Source of the DNA: a virus
Length of the DNA stretch: 64,000 bases
Strand: one strand, 5' to 3'
IMG/VR virus record: IMGVR_UViG_3300044646_001937
Span: 62,001-126,000 of that record
The position numbers and the translations under genes were made by a program. This document shows positions 9,188-19,274 of the stretch, one piece after another; positions within the stretch are counted from its first letter, which is position 1; the number at the start of each line of letters is the position of its first letter. The notes beneath the pieces were generated by a model, which made no database searches, was not told the DNA's origin, and saw only the letters and a list, made by a program, of their open reading frames with translations.

Positions 9188-10942
9188 ATGATTTCTCTAC
9201 AAACACTTAGACCCAGATTTCAAGGACCAGATGGAGCAACAGGCTCTGTAGGAGCAACTGGTTTAATGGGTGCAACTGGGCTGGGGGCAACGGGAGCTAC
9301 TGGAAATATTGGAAGTACTGGAGCAACTGGAATTGGCGCCACAGGAGCAACTGGTGTTGGTACCGAAGGTTCGACTGGCGCTACTGGATTAACTGGAGCC
9401 ACTGGACCTGCCGGCGTTTCTGACAGATATCAAACCACATCTAATTCTAGTCTTAATGTAGATAACGGTACAAAAAACCTTGTTGTAGCGACAGACTTAA
9501 ACTATACACCTAATCAGAGTGTAATTATTTCATACATTACAGATCCTACTACACACATGGAGGGAACTGTAGTCAATTACACTTCTGGTTCAGGAGCGTT
9601 GGTGGTCAATGTAACTAGCCATAATGGCTCTGGTTCTAATCTATCTGGCTGGACTGTCAATTTAGCAGGTTCTGTTGGTTCTGTTGGCGCTACTGGATTA
9701 ACTGGCGCAACCGGTGCGGCTGGCGAAGGTAACCTTGTGTTTGGTAGTACAGGTTCTACAAGAACACTTACAGGGTTTAAAGAAAACGGCGTCACATCTA
9801 CGGTTAGAACTGCAGCGATTACCAATGGTAATCTAATACTAACTCTTGCAGCATTTACTCCTACAGTTACAGCCACATCTAATGGAACTTTAAATTGGGA
9901 TGTTGCTGCATCCTCGTTTACAGCTACTGCGGATAATCCATCTGATATTCTAGATCAATACATCAGCAGCGTTCTTTCTTTAACTCAATTAACTGGTAGC
10001 GTGTCTACAGATTTAGGTGGTTACACTGCTGGCAGCTACACAGCTAATCCAGCAGGCGGTGTGGATTGGTCTAGAACATTCACCACAAACAATTCTACTT
10101 CGTATATTAGGTCTACCTCAACTACAGCCAGCGGAGGAAGCGCTAGCGCTAGAGTTTCGTTTAACTATTACAATGGTACTGGTACAGACACATGGACTAG
10201 TACGGCTGATTTTTCTGTAAATTGGAATACTGTAAGTCATTCAATTAGTCTAGCTGCGCTTACTGGGAAAACATTCCTGCAAACATACGCTAGTTCGGCC
10301 TACACAGCATCAACAACAGGCTTAACAAATTCAGCTAATAGAGCGTTTACTGTTAGCGGAACTAACGGAACTCCGAGTAGTCTCACTGGTAGCGGTACAT
10401 TGAATTTCACTACACCGATACATAAAACTAACGCTAGCTCTACAGCAACATATGTAACACTAAGTACATTGTGCACAAGACCCGCAGCTGTTACAGGAAC
10501 TTCATATCAAGTTACACTAGGACCTACGAACAGCGCTAGCGTCAACACTGCCGCTTCTTTTACATATCCTTCTTTCTGGCTTTTCACTGCCAGTACGGGA
10601 ATAATTCCTACAAGAGCTGATATTGTGGAGGACAGCAGCCCTGGCGGATTTGAGTCTAGTGTTACTCAGCTGGGAGATCAGGTTAAAGTTTTAAGTACGC
10701 AACCTATTGTCAATTTAGATAGCAATCCTGTGGCATTCTGGTTTGCTGTAAGAGCTTCTGCAAGTCAGCCCACTTCGTTTAAAACAGGCGCTAGCGCAGG
10801 ACTACTTAGTGATGTGAGTGTGGTGGATGGCGGTACTGTAGCTCTACAACCTGATTCTGTTCCTTCAGGCTATTCTGCAGAGAACTATAGACTTTGGGGC
10901 ATCACCCTACAACCTGGAACCACTTACGTGAGTATATCATAA
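9188..10942 (+). CDS. Collagen-like tail fibre/adhesin
   Basis: 584 residues. A short N-terminal segment ([11 protein letters not shown]) is related to the starts of the genes at 13837 and 15341. A collagen-like run (about 13-78) of GAT triplets leads into the ~85-residue SDRYQTTS...NLAGSVG module, a second short collagen run, and a ~390-residue Ser/Thr-rich beta C-terminal region with no recognised family. The stop overlaps the next start as TAATG, suggesting translational coupling. It is part of the fibre operon from 2958 to 16984. Confidence 0.8.
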   Translation: MISLQTLRPRFQGPDGATGSVGATGLMGATGLGATGATGNIGSTGATGIGATGATGVGTEGSTGATGLTGATGPAGVSDRYQTTSNSSLNVDNGTKNLVVATDLNYTPNQSVIISYITDPTTHMEGTVVNYTSGSGALVVNVTSHNGSGSNLSGWTVNLAGSVGSVGATGLTGATGAAGEGNLVFGSTGSTRTLTGFKENGVTSTVRTAAITNGNLILTLAAFTPTVTATSNGTLNWDVAASSFTATADNPSDILDQYISSVLSLTQLTGSVSTDLGGYTAGSYTANPAGGVDWSRTFTTNNSTSYIRSTSTTASGGSASARVSFNYYNGTGTDTWTSTADFSVNWNTVSHSISLAALTGKTFLQTYASSAYTASTTGLTNSANRAFTVSGTNGTPSSLTGSGTLNFTTPIHKTNASSTATYVTLSTLCTRPAAVTGTSYQVTLGPTNSASVNTAASFTYPSFWLFTASTGIIPTRADIVEDSSPGGFESSVTQLGDQVKVLSTQPIVNLDSNPVAFWFAVRASASQPTSFKTGASAGLLSDVSVVDGGTVALQPDSVPSGYSAENYRLWGITLQPGTTYVSIS

Positions 10943-12570
10943 TGAGTACCGATTATAATGGATTAACAAGAAACGTGTGGCCCGGTACATGGAGTACAGG
11001 GACTAACTCGCCTATTGCGCTAGACACAGAACTAAGAGGAACATTACAGAGCATAAGTGGAGATTCTGGAGATAGACTTACAGACATTCCTGGTGCAAGG
11101 CTTACAGAAGGTATGCTTGTCTATGTAAAGACAGGTTATACCGCAGGGCTTACAACAAGATCAGGTGATAGCTATTATAAATATAATCTTTTAAACGGAG
11201 AATCTAGAAGTGCTGTTACGGGCGCAATGCCTAACGCAGAAGCCAACTGGACAGAGGCATCTTTTGGTGGAGGCGGTGGAACCAACGGTGCCACAGGCGC
11301 TACTGGAGCACAGGGTGCTACAGGAACTGGAGATCGTTATAGAACAACATCCTTTACACCGCTGACAATTGGTGATGGTCTATATGGTACGCAAACCATG
11401 CAGGTAGAGACTGGCTTAGCTTTTACAGCAAATCAGTCAATTATAGTTAATGATGCGCTAAATACAATTAACTACATGGTGGGTAAAGTCATTAGCTATA
11501 ATGCTGTTGACGGTACTCTTGTAATGATGGTTGAAAGTCATTACGGTAGCGGGGCAACAGGAAGCTGGGATGTTAACCTAGCTGGTGTGCAACCTGGAGA
11601 AGGAGGTGCAACAGGAGCTACAGGAGCTCCTGGCATTGGTGGAGTTGAATGGCAGACAGTTAGCACAAATTATACATTAACTAGTAACTCTTGGATATCT
11701 GCAGATACAACTGCGGGAGGCATAACTTTAACACTACCAGCGTCTCCATCATCAGGAGATGCTATATGGATTCAGGACATATCTAACTCATGGGAAATTC
11801 ATCCTGTTGTATTAACTACCAACAACACTGTAGATATTTACGGATATAATGAAGACCTTTCATTAAACGTTGAAGACAGTCTGGTGTTACTTACATATGT
11901 AGGTGGAAATGTTGGTTGGGATGTTAAAAATATTTCAGGTGACTATAATCTTAGCTATTTAATTGGAGCAACAGGTGCTACTGGAAGCAGAGGACCTACA
12001 GGCTTGACTGGAGTAGCAGGATCTACAGGGGCGACAGGAGTTGTAGGGACAACTGGAGCAACAGGATCTGTAGGTCCAACAGGCTTAACGGGAATTACGG
12101 GACCTACTGGTGCTACTGGAGTTGGATTTGAATCTGGCGCTCTACCTAATCCTGTTATTGAAAATTTAGATTTAACTAGTTTAAATTTTCATGTATCTTC
12201 TTTTAATAATTCATTATATCTTAAAAACAACCAAATTTATTTCGTAAATGTAAATGGCGGCGATCCTACTGCTGACGTTAATTTAAATATTGTTGGAGAC
12301 GCCAACACTTCTTTAAACAGTCTTTTGTCTGTAGGTAAAACTATAACTTTTAGCGTAATGGTTGCGAATAATTCAAACGCAGGAATTTCAACTATTCGCA
12401 ATATTCTTGTAGATAATGGTGATAGTGGATTAAATGTTACAGTAAGATGGTTTAACACCACGTGGACAGGTGCAGCAGGTTTAGATGTGTACAGTTTTAC
12501 TGTATTAAAAATTGGTGAAAACCAGTTTGAGGTATTTGGAAGTATTCAAAATGCACAGGAAGTGGTATAG
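10942..12570 (+). CDS. Collagen-like tail fibre/adhesin
   Basis: 542 residues when started at the ATG at 10942, which overlaps the previous stop by one base; an in-frame upstream start at 10894 would overlap the previous gene heavily and is less likely. Modules: N-terminal ~115 residues ([18 protein letters not shown]), a short collagen run, the SDRY-type 85-residue module in a diverged form (GDRYRTTS...VNLAG), a second short collagen run, the IWIQD...[11 protein letters not shown] module shared with 7252-9165, a third collagen run, and a ~150-residue C-terminal beta domain. A mosaic assembled from the same parts as its neighbours. Confidence 0.8.
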   Translation: MSTDYNGLTRNVWPGTWSTGTNSPIALDTELRGTLQSISGDSGDRLTDIPGARLTEGMLVYVKTGYTAGLTTRSGDSYYKYNLLNGESRSAVTGAMPNAEANWTEASFGGGGGTNGATGATGAQGATGTGDRYRTTSFTPLTIGDGLYGTQTMQVETGLAFTANQSIIVNDALNTINYMVGKVISYNAVDGTLVMMVESHYGSGATGSWDVNLAGVQPGEGGATGATGAPGIGGVEWQTVSTNYTLTSNSWISADTTAGGITLTLPASPSSGDAIWIQDISNSWEIHPVVLTTNNTVDIYGYNEDLSLNVEDSLVLLTYVGGNVGWDVKNISGDYNLSYLIGATGATGSRGPTGLTGVAGSTGATGVVGTTGATGSVGPTGLTGITGPTGATGVGFESGALPNPVIENLDLTSLNFHVSSFNNSLYLKNNQIYFVNVNGGDPTADVNLNIVGDANTSLNSLLSVGKTITFSVMVANNSNAGISTIRNILVDNGDSGLNVTVRWFNTTWTGAAGLDVYSFTVLKIGENQFEVFGSIQNAQEVV

Positions 12571-12573
12571 TTT

Positions 12574-13824
12574 ATGCCTTTAATCACAACCATAGGAGCT
12601 TCGACTAGAAGGGGGTTTGATTTTGTTCTTCCTCCTAACGTTCCTGTATTGTGGTACGATAACGGCGTACTTGCTCAGGGAGCTGCGTATAATTTACAGG
12701 GAGACGGACTATATCATAATTATATAAACGGAGTAGATCAGGGCACATATACTGGCGCTTATCAAATTAATGGGGTATGGAATAGAATACTATTTGGTAA
12801 TGTAGACTCGTATGTAAACGGTTATTACAATTTAGACGGTAATTCTAAATGGTATTACGAAGGAAATGCTGCAAATGGTTATATAGCAAATTTGCCTCAA
12901 CTGGCTATCACAATAGAAGGCGATGGCAGCTCTTATTACGTCCCTACGTCAATACTTAGCGGGTGGCATTATTTTACCGACGGCGTGGACAATGGTTCTA
13001 TATCAGGAGAACACAATGTAGATGGGCAAGGTAACAAATATTTTAAAGACGGAGGTTTGTTCAACGGCAATAAAATTAACAATGATAACCTATGGCATTA
13101 TTACCTTGATGGTGTTGAAAGCGGGTTAACTAATAATGTTGAGTTTACTGATTATAATTCAACAGATCCTTACCCTATACCGGTAATTTTAATTAACGGC
13201 AGTGTACCTACAGCAGTAAATACCACCAGCAGCAGTTCTCCTGATGCGGTACCTGTACTTGTAATTAAGGGAGCACTAATTTCAGGAAATTATTATATTG
13301 CAGATTATTCGTTTGCAGCTCAAACATTTAGAGGCTATTTAAATTACACTGGATCATCAAATGTAGGAGGCTTATTTACGTTTAATAATGGCGTTTGCGC
13401 TGGCGCAGTATATGGTTGGAGTACATCTATAAATGCTGCTTGGTTTGGCACTGAAACATTCTTTTTTAGAGATGGTCAAATGTTGGATGATATAATTTAT
13501 AATATTGGTAATGTTCTATATTTTACTGGTGTTAGTTTAGAATATGGGTTTGCTTTAGATGAAGCTCAGGCAATAGAGGGGTATAACGCAACTTACGCTA
13601 ACCCGGATTTACAGGGAATTTATGATGTGTATGCACCCTTATCTAAAAAACTGTATTTTATTAATGCGTCCGGTGCGCTTGGTTCCAAAGGCTGTCAGCA
13701 ACTTGTAGTAACAGATATTATTGGCCTTACTAGTATTGATTATTACTGTGTTGGAGACTATGGAGAAGTTCTTGCGCGTAGTTACTATTATGATACATCA
13801 GCGTGTAACTCATGCGCATCTTAA
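12574..13824 (+). CDS. Tail fibre protein with YxNG repeats
   Basis: 416 residues. The first two thirds are short imperfect repeats with an aromatic-x-[ND]-G core (WYDNGV, NYINGV, YYLDGV, YFKDGG), which alternate with Gly-rich turns and suggest a repetitive beta solenoid or fibre tip. A similar repeat set occurs in 15893-16984. No catalytic motif. The C-terminus ends with a CNSCAS motif; paired cysteines are uncommon in the plus-strand fibres but common in the minus-strand fibres at 41-45 kb. It starts 3 bases after the previous stop. Confidence 0.7.
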   Translation: MPLITTIGASTRRGFDFVLPPNVPVLWYDNGVLAQGAAYNLQGDGLYHNYINGVDQGTYTGAYQINGVWNRILFGNVDSYVNGYYNLDGNSKWYYEGNAANGYIANLPQLAITIEGDGSSYYVPTSILSGWHYFTDGVDNGSISGEHNVDGQGNKYFKDGGLFNGNKINNDNLWHYYLDGVESGLTNNVEFTDYNSTDPYPIPVILINGSVPTAVNTTSSSSPDAVPVLVIKGALISGNYYIADYSFAAQTFRGYLNYTGSSNVGGLFTFNNGVCAGAVYGWSTSINAAWFGTETFFFRDGQMLDDIIYNIGNVLYFTGVSLEYGFALDEAQAIEGYNATYANPDLQGIYDVYAPLSKKLYFINASGALGSKGCQQLVVTDIIGLTSIDYYCVGDYGEVLARSYYYDTSACNSCAS

Positions 13825-13836
13825 TCTATTAAAGCA

Positions 13837-15279
13837 ATGAAATATTTATCTGGAATTAAACCAACTTTAATAGGTGACAGAGGTAGAGATGTTGTATTGA
13901 GTAGTTCGTTAACTCATGTTAAATACGCTTATGCAGGAGACGTTGGCTCTGAAAATCTTGTAGCTTTTAATAGCTTTGCTCCTGGCGCAATAGCTAAAGC
14001 TGGCGGCATCTTTACTGGAAGTACAACTTTAAAAACACTAGCAGGTACATTGATAACTGCTTCGTCTAGCAGCGGTATAGTTACCATCAACATGGCCTTT
14101 GGTAACTTTTTTAAACTTGTACTCACTGAGAACGTCGTAGGTTTTGATATAATTAACATTCCTCCTGAGGCTGCGATGTTCACTTTAATCATCGAGCAAG
14201 ACTTGGTTACAAATAGATCTGTGGCATGGGTATTTAATCAAGGTACTATAAAATGGGAAAATGCTACTCCTGTAGATGTGACGAGTACTCGCACAAATTT
14301 AGATGTGTTTTCATTTAAAACGATAAATTCTGGCAGTGTCTGGTATGCTAAAGCTAATGGTCAAAATTTTGAAGGGGTAGGTACTAGCAATCCTTCTGAT
14401 GGCACTATTTTGAGTTATGAGACATTATATATTGAAATTGATAATGTTTCTTACACTAACGGAAGCAGAGAAATTCTAGCTGATGGGTTGGGGGGCACTA
14501 GACCTGGGAATGATAACTATCCTGCAACATATCCTGGAGAAGGTGCGACTCTTTTTAAGGAAGCTGCACATGCTCAGTTGTACGTGGAAGAATGTGATAG
14601 CTATTTTGATAATGGTAGTACTTTGTGGGGGTCTGATGGATCAGGAGGTTATTTAACAATTGATCAGTATCCACCATCTACTAGTACTGCTTTATGTTCT
14701 GCGGATAGCAATCAAACATTTTTTAATAACAGCATTAAAGTTGGTACGCAAGAAGTTTATCCAGACGGTATTGGAGGATACGATCTAGGTTCTGTGATCT
14801 ATATCACCTCTGATTATTTAGGAACTTATGCAAATAACGACCCATTTGAATTTGTTAATAATAGCTGGTATAGTACAGATGCTCCCCCTACTTCTACCGG
14901 TAAAGGCACTTTTGGATTATTTCAAACTATAGGAGGTAGTGGTAATTTTTATACAAATAATTCTTATGACTCAGCTACTACTTCATTAGGTTCATGTAAC
15001 TGGACTTTAGGATATTCTTTAACGGCAGAAACTATTATAGTTTCTGCAGACTATAAAGCTGACGGAAACGGAAAGGTTTATTTAGACTGTGGCAAAAATA
15101 CCGGGGACATAGTGTATACAGAAACCATACCTTGTGATGCTTACAGTGGCTATCCTTGCAATGGCGATTACAGCGGATATCAGATTACTTATAAATTTGA
15201 TCTTAACGCTTGGACGTCATCTAGTATTGCAGGTAACGGGCAAGGTTATTTTACTATTGAGGGTGTTAGAACAGCTTAA
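13837..15279 (+). CDS. Tail fibre/virion protein, two-domain
   Basis: 480 residues. Residues 1-170 are clearly related to the whole of the next protein (15341-15880): both begin LxxLKP-R-GP-like, contain a SVSHLQW or SLTHVKY segment, an AxKxGGxFTG segment and a FxLxxTExV...xIxNIP segment. The remaining 310 residues carry scattered cysteines and repeated [VY]-x-DG-x-GG and NNS patterns with no recognised family. The N-terminal domain may be a common attachment domain for fibre subunits; the C-terminus would be the variable part. Confidence 0.7.
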   Translation: MKYLSGIKPTLIGDRGRDVVLSSSLTHVKYAYAGDVGSENLVAFNSFAPGAIAKAGGIFTGSTTLKTLAGTLITASSSSGIVTINMAFGNFFKLVLTENVVGFDIINIPPEAAMFTLIIEQDLVTNRSVAWVFNQGTIKWENATPVDVTSTRTNLDVFSFKTINSGSVWYAKANGQNFEGVGTSNPSDGTILSYETLYIEIDNVSYTNGSREILADGLGGTRPGNDNYPATYPGEGATLFKEAAHAQLYVEECDSYFDNGSTLWGSDGSGGYLTIDQYPPSTSTALCSADSNQTFFNNSIKVGTQEVYPDGIGGYDLGSVIYITSDYLGTYANNDPFEFVNNSWYSTDAPPTSTGKGTFGLFQTIGGSGNFYTNNSYDSATTSLGSCNWTLGYSLTAETIIVSADYKADGNGKVYLDCGKNTGDIVYTETIPCDAYSGYPCNGDYSGYQITYKFDLNAWTSSSIAGNGQGYFTIEGVRTA

Positions 15280-15292
15280 TTTATGTTAAACC

Positions 15293-15320
15293 TTGGTTTT
15301 TGCATAAATTAACTTATAAT
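15293..15320 (+). promoter_or_regulatory. Candidate sigma70-like promoter
   Basis: TTGGTT (15293-15298), 16-base spacer, perfect TATAAT (15315-15320), followed by a ~15-base leader to the ATG at 15341. Confidence 0.55.
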
Positions 15321-15340
15321 AGGTATTATCGTTAGCGTAT

Positions 15341-15880
15341 ATGAAACAACTCAATACATTAAAACCTAGATTTAAAGGACCTTCAGGTAAAGAAGTTCTA
15401 TTGCGGACTAGTGTGAGTCATCTGCAATGGATGCTTCAGGGTGATACTGACTGGCAAAATCTGGCTTCTCTGGATGAGTTGGCTCCTAATAAGATGTCTA
15501 AGACGGGAGGAGTTTTTACAGGACCTATTCAAGTTAGAAGTATTGTGGAAACTATTGCTATAGTGTCTATCTATACAGGAACTGCTGTATTTGACATGTC
15601 GGTAGGTAATGTTTTTAATTTGCAAATGACTGAAGACGTTTCTGCTCTGGATATCGGAAATATCCCTTCTGGAGATGTAGTTTCTTTTACGCTACTAGTC
15701 ACTCAAAATAATAGTGAAGCTAAAACACTAAATTGGGCAGGGTCTAATATACCTATTAAATGGCCTGGCAACGCTGCTCCCGTACTAACAACTGATATAG
15801 GTAAAACTGATATTTATACTCTTCTAACTATTGATCAGGGTGTTTCATTTTTTGGTTTTGTTAGCGGGCAGGTATATTAA
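15341..15880 (+). CDS. Short virion/fibre protein (attachment-domain homologue)
   Basis: 179 residues, homologous along its length to the N-terminal domain of 13837-15279 (LKPRFKGP start, VSHLQW, SKTGGVFTG, VFNLQMTEDVSALDIGNIP). It therefore looks like a stand-alone version of the attachment domain without a tip. It has its own promoter-like sequence and precedes the FN3-containing gene by 12 bases. Exact role in the virion is unknown. Confidence 0.65.
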   Translation: MKQLNTLKPRFKGPSGKEVLLRTSVSHLQWMLQGDTDWQNLASLDELAPNKMSKTGGVFTGPIQVRSIVETIAIVSIYTGTAVFDMSVGNVFNLQMTEDVSALDIGNIPSGDVVSFTLLVTQNNSEAKTLNWAGSNIPIKWPGNAAPVLTTDIGKTDIYTLLTIDQGVSFFGFVSGQVY

Positions 15881-15892
15881 TTTAACATAACT

Positions 15893-16984
15893 ATGTTAGG
15901 CTTTTCTTTTTCAGCTTTAGCGGGACATAAAGAGCCTATAGTTAGGGTGACTAGCTTGGCTAATCCTCCTGCTCCAGATCCTGATGGATTGCCTGTTTTG
16001 CAGAATGTGGTTGTATCGGGAACAACAACAACTCAAACGTATGTAACCTGGACGCTAGGCACAGACGACGATGCAGGAGTTACTATTTGCCATGTACAAT
16101 GCTATAGCTCTCAAGTGGAGGGGGTTTCTAATATTTATGTAACCTCTAAGACAGGAAGAATTACAGCACTTGTCGACTCTTTAACTCCTGGAACTACATA
16201 CACAGCAAAAGTAAGTGCTATAAGATACGCATCAGGAGGCGCGGAATATTCTTCAGATGGTTGGGCGTATTCAAATTCGTTTTTAACTTTGAGCGTACCT
16301 AGTGATTTTACGGGACTCAAAGACAGTGTGTGGTATATAAACGGTGAACCAGCTGCAGGTTTATCTAATACAGGTACTGGCGTATATAATGGAGAATATT
16401 ATATACAGGGAAATGCTACCGGATTTCAATATGTTCCTAGTTTAGGCTGGTGCGGTATATGGGCGGGTTTGACATACATTGGAGGAAATGTCGCGAACGG
16501 ACGGTATTATTGCTCTAGCTGCACTCCTGAGCAACTTTGGTTTGTAAATGGTGGCCCAATACAGAATTTATATTTTGTGAATGGAGTAGCAATAGATTAT
16601 ACTCTCGCTACAGCAGCAAGCGGTACGGGTAGTTTTGGCGGTGTTTATTATAGTAATTGGCAGCCATACACAGGATCTGTAAATGGCACATATTATAACT
16701 ATGGGCAATCTACAACCTTGGATTCTTCAGGCTCAGGCACTGTATCAAATGGAGATACCTCATTGTATTATGTAAATGGACAAAAATTTACAGGCCAAAA
16801 TACTTCATCAGGGATATTTTACATTAATGGGGTCGCTACAGATCTAGGTCCTGACGGTACAGGTGTTGTGGATGGTAAATACTATTATGGTGGTATGTAT
16901 GTGGGCGAAGTGGCAAATCCTTACGATTCAGGCCAAACATCCAGTCAGGGTAGCAGGTTTAGCGCAGGAGTTACTTACGCTTAA
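15893..16984 (+). CDS. Tail fibre protein with FN3 domain and YxNG repeats
   Basis: 363 residues. Residues ~35-135 fit a fibronectin type III domain: the TYVTWTLG strand, GVTICHVQCY, and the SLTPGTTYTAKVSAI signature are present. The remainder is a set of WYINGE, LWFVNGG, YFVNGVA, YYVNGQ, FYINGVA repeats like those of 12574-13824. FN3 domains are common accessory carbohydrate- or surface-binding modules in phage tails. This is the last fibre gene before the glycan island; the next gene starts 1 base after its stop. Confidence 0.75.
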   Translation: MLGFSFSALAGHKEPIVRVTSLANPPAPDPDGLPVLQNVVVSGTTTTQTYVTWTLGTDDDAGVTICHVQCYSSQVEGVSNIYVTSKTGRITALVDSLTPGTTYTAKVSAIRYASGGAEYSSDGWAYSNSFLTLSVPSDFTGLKDSVWYINGEPAAGLSNTGTGVYNGEYYIQGNATGFQYVPSLGWCGIWAGLTYIGGNVANGRYYCSSCTPEQLWFVNGGPIQNLYFVNGVAIDYTLATAASGTGSFGGVYYSNWQPYTGSVNGTYYNYGQSTTLDSSGSGTVSNGDTSLYYVNGQKFTGQNTSSGIFYINGVATDLGPDGTGVVDGKYYYGGMYVGEVANPYDSGQTSSQGSRFSAGVTYA

Positions 16985-16985
16985 T

Positions 16986-18053
16986 ATGATTACTGAAAAA
17001 TATATACTAGATAAAATAGCGTTTTGCTTTGCCAGGCCTAAAGATCTAACAGTCTTTTTTGCTATAATTGATCCTGATGTTTGGCCTGGAGAACCACCTG
17101 ATTTAAATCTACCTAAAGACAAAGATCTCATATGGAGTGAGCCTGTTAATGGAGTTTATTTGATCAACTTGCCGCTGATGGCCATGTTTAAACCTAAGCT
17201 TACTAGCATTGAGGAATTGTTTTTAGAAATTATTGATGCTGGTTTTAAAATTCAATCCAATAGATTCACTGTTCCATCTAAGTCAGCTTTACTTTCTATT
17301 ACCCCCATCACAGACAAACCATCTATAGCCGTAGTAAGTATGTTTTCTCCTAAAGGGCTACGCAACTATTGGGAACAGTTTTTAATTGATACTTTGCTGC
17401 CTGAAGACGTTTGCGTAGATGTGATATTTGGAGACAATACAGTCAGCGATGATGTTAAAGTTTGGTTTGATGGGTTTAAAGACAGGATGTCTGAAAAATA
17501 CCATAAGGTATACAGAATAGACCTAGGTGCCGCACACAGTTTTCAAGATGACATTAACTATCTTGAGACAAATAAACATGCACACGTAGCTAGAACATAC
17601 TCTAAGTTTATTGGTCAACTAGTAGATCATTACGATTATATTTTAAAAGTGGAAGATGATATGGAGCCTACCCCGGACGGGTTATTGCGATTGTACACGC
17701 ACATGAAAACGCTTAAAAGCAACAATCCAAAGATTGCTTCTGTGGCTGGTTATTACCCACAAAAAATGGATCCTACTACCGCTTGCATAAGCATGCAGCC
17801 AAAGGTTTGGGGTAAAATTCCTAAAATAAAAAATATCAAACCAAAACTATTTAGAGTAGAGATGCAGGGAGGGGGATTTACTCTATACAATACTGAAGCA
17901 CTTAAAAAAGTTCTTCCATACAGACTAGTTTTTAAAACGCTTTCAGGTAATTTTTATATGACAGGTTGGGACGGATATATCGGTGAAGAGTGGTCTAAGC
18001 TTGGGTGGAGGCAGTATTGCGACGGATCAATACTCTGTAACCATCATTATTAG
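16986..18053 (+). CDS. GT-A-type glycosyltransferase
   Basis: 355 residues from the ATG at 16986, just after the fibre stop; an in-frame start at 16863 would run 120 bases into the fibre gene and is rejected. The C-terminal two thirds look like a GT-A fold: SIAVVSMFSPKG opening strand, VDVIFGDN, and the metal-binding DxD-like motif VEDDMEP (DD at 224-225), followed by a conserved aromatic acceptor region (QGGGFTLYNTEAL, GWDGYIGEEW). It would transfer a sugar from a nucleotide-sugar donor. First gene of a glycan island placed directly after the fibre genes, so fibre or capsid glycosylation, or alteration of host surface glycans, are both plausible. Confidence 0.7.
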   Translation: MITEKYILDKIAFCFARPKDLTVFFAIIDPDVWPGEPPDLNLPKDKDLIWSEPVNGVYLINLPLMAMFKPKLTSIEELFLEIIDAGFKIQSNRFTVPSKSALLSITPITDKPSIAVVSMFSPKGLRNYWEQFLIDTLLPEDVCVDVIFGDNTVSDDVKVWFDGFKDRMSEKYHKVYRIDLGAAHSFQDDINYLETNKHAHVARTYSKFIGQLVDHYDYILKVEDDMEPTPDGLLRLYTHMKTLKSNNPKIASVAGYYPQKMDPTTACISMQPKVWGKIPKIKNIKPKLFRVEMQGGGFTLYNTEALKKVLPYRLVFKTLSGNFYMTGWDGYIGEEWSKLGWRQYCDGSILCNHHY

Positions 18054-18107
18054 GGAAGGCGGATTAAAAAATATTATAGTGTTCTCGATTTTTTGTTCTG
18101 TTTGCGT

Positions 18108-18113
18108 TATAAT
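18108..18113 (+). promoter_or_regulatory. TATAAT -10 box of glycan island
   Basis: Perfect TATAAT, 26 bases before the ATG at 18140. The leader is a CAACACAACA-type sequence with no Shine-Dalgarno. No clear -35. Confidence 0.45.
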
Positions 18114-18139
18114 AAATGTATCGCAACACAACAAAATAG

Positions 18140-19270
18140 ATGAATAACTATATACTTAAGCCAGATAAAATAGCTAAAGAATTTGAGGACGATCCTTCTA
18201 GTGTAAGAGGCATTGCAGCTAGATTGACTTATTGCGGAAGAAACACAGGCAACCTGGTTTATTACAAAGGTATTGAGTCTGTACTCTCACAGGACATACC
18301 TGTAGCAGATTGGTTTGATGTCCCTAAAGACGCAGATAATTTAATATTACCTGCAGCAAATCAACTAGGTAGACATACTAACTTAGGAGCGATAGCTAAG
18401 TTATGGGAAGGGTTAGACAAAAATGTAGTCACACTTGGGTTGGGAGTACAATGCAGAACAATACAAGATCTTATAATCACTGACGGTACAAGAAAGTGGT
18501 TAGATTTTTTAGTTAAAAAAGCTGCAGGCAAAAAGTCTTTTCTAGGTGTAAGAGGTAAGACTACTGAGAAGGTAATCAATGATATCTACGGCTACGAGGC
18601 AGCAAGGGTCTGCGGTTGTCCTTCTCAGTTTATTTCTACTCCTGAATTTATACTAAGTAATATAAAGAACAGGCTTGATAAGCCTCTACTGAGTTTGAGC
18701 GTTAATTCTGCCGAGCCAGGCTTAAGAATGTTTGATAAATATACTACAGCATTAATAAATGAAATCATTAAATATGATGGGAGTTATATGCTACAAGCTC
18801 CCGAGCATAGTCTAGTGAGGATACTTAGGAAAAGCGTGGATGAAGATTTAAGCGAAGGTAAATTGGATTTTGATCCTAAAGATTTACACAACATAGACTG
18901 TTCTAATTTCTTTAGAAATAAAGCGACAGCTTTTTTCAATATGGGTGAATGGCAAGATATGCTGCATCGCTACGACTATAATATAGGCTTCAGAATACAT
19001 GGAACAATGTTTTCTCTAGCCTGTGGTGTTCCTTCCTTTTTGATCAATGTTGATGAACGTACTCGTGAGTTTGCTGAAACGATGATGCTTCCATATACAG
19101 AAGATTACAAAATTAGCGACATTGTAGGCTACGCTAAAGAAAGGATGATAAATCATGATTATGAGGGAATGTTAAAAAAGTGGAAAAGTAATGCTCAGAT
19201 GTTTAGGCAACTTATGGAAACTAACGAGATAGAGCTTTCTAAGCAATTTTTAACTTTTTGGTGCAATTAA
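18140..19270 (+). CDS. Polysaccharide pyruvyl transferase-like protein
   Basis: 376 residues resembling the polysaccharide pyruvyl transferase family (WcaK/CsaB type): an N-terminal GRNTGN segment near the expected nucleotide/substrate loop, LGLGVQ, a FLGVRGKTT strand-loop, the CGCPS motif, and the C-terminal GFRIHGTMFSLACGVP signature followed by DERTREFAETM. These enzymes add a ketal-linked pyruvate from phosphoenolpyruvate to a sugar. The family is used in capsule and S-layer-polymer synthesis, and is unusual in phages. It is followed after 4 bases by the next gene. Confidence 0.75.
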   Translation: MNNYILKPDKIAKEFEDDPSSVRGIAARLTYCGRNTGNLVYYKGIESVLSQDIPVADWFDVPKDADNLILPAANQLGRHTNLGAIAKLWEGLDKNVVTLGLGVQCRTIQDLIITDGTRKWLDFLVKKAAGKKSFLGVRGKTTEKVINDIYGYEAARVCGCPSQFISTPEFILSNIKNRLDKPLLSLSVNSAEPGLRMFDKYTTALINEIIKYDGSYMLQAPEHSLVRILRKSVDEDLSEGKLDFDPKDLHNIDCSNFFRNKATAFFNMGEWQDMLHRYDYNIGFRIHGTMFSLACGVPSFLINVDERTREFAETMMLPYTEDYKISDIVGYAKERMINHDYEGMLKKWKSNAQMFRQLMETNEIELSKQFLTFWCN

Positions 19271-19274
19271 ATTT

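Noticed and set aside
12563-12571. TGGTATAGT promoter upstream of 12574
   Set aside because: It lies 2 bases before the ATG and overlaps the previous stop, so a start at +1 would be inside the coding region.
16863-16985. Upstream start of the glycosyltransferase at 16863
   Set aside because: It would overlap the FN3 fibre gene by 120 bases, while ATG 16986 follows its stop directly.
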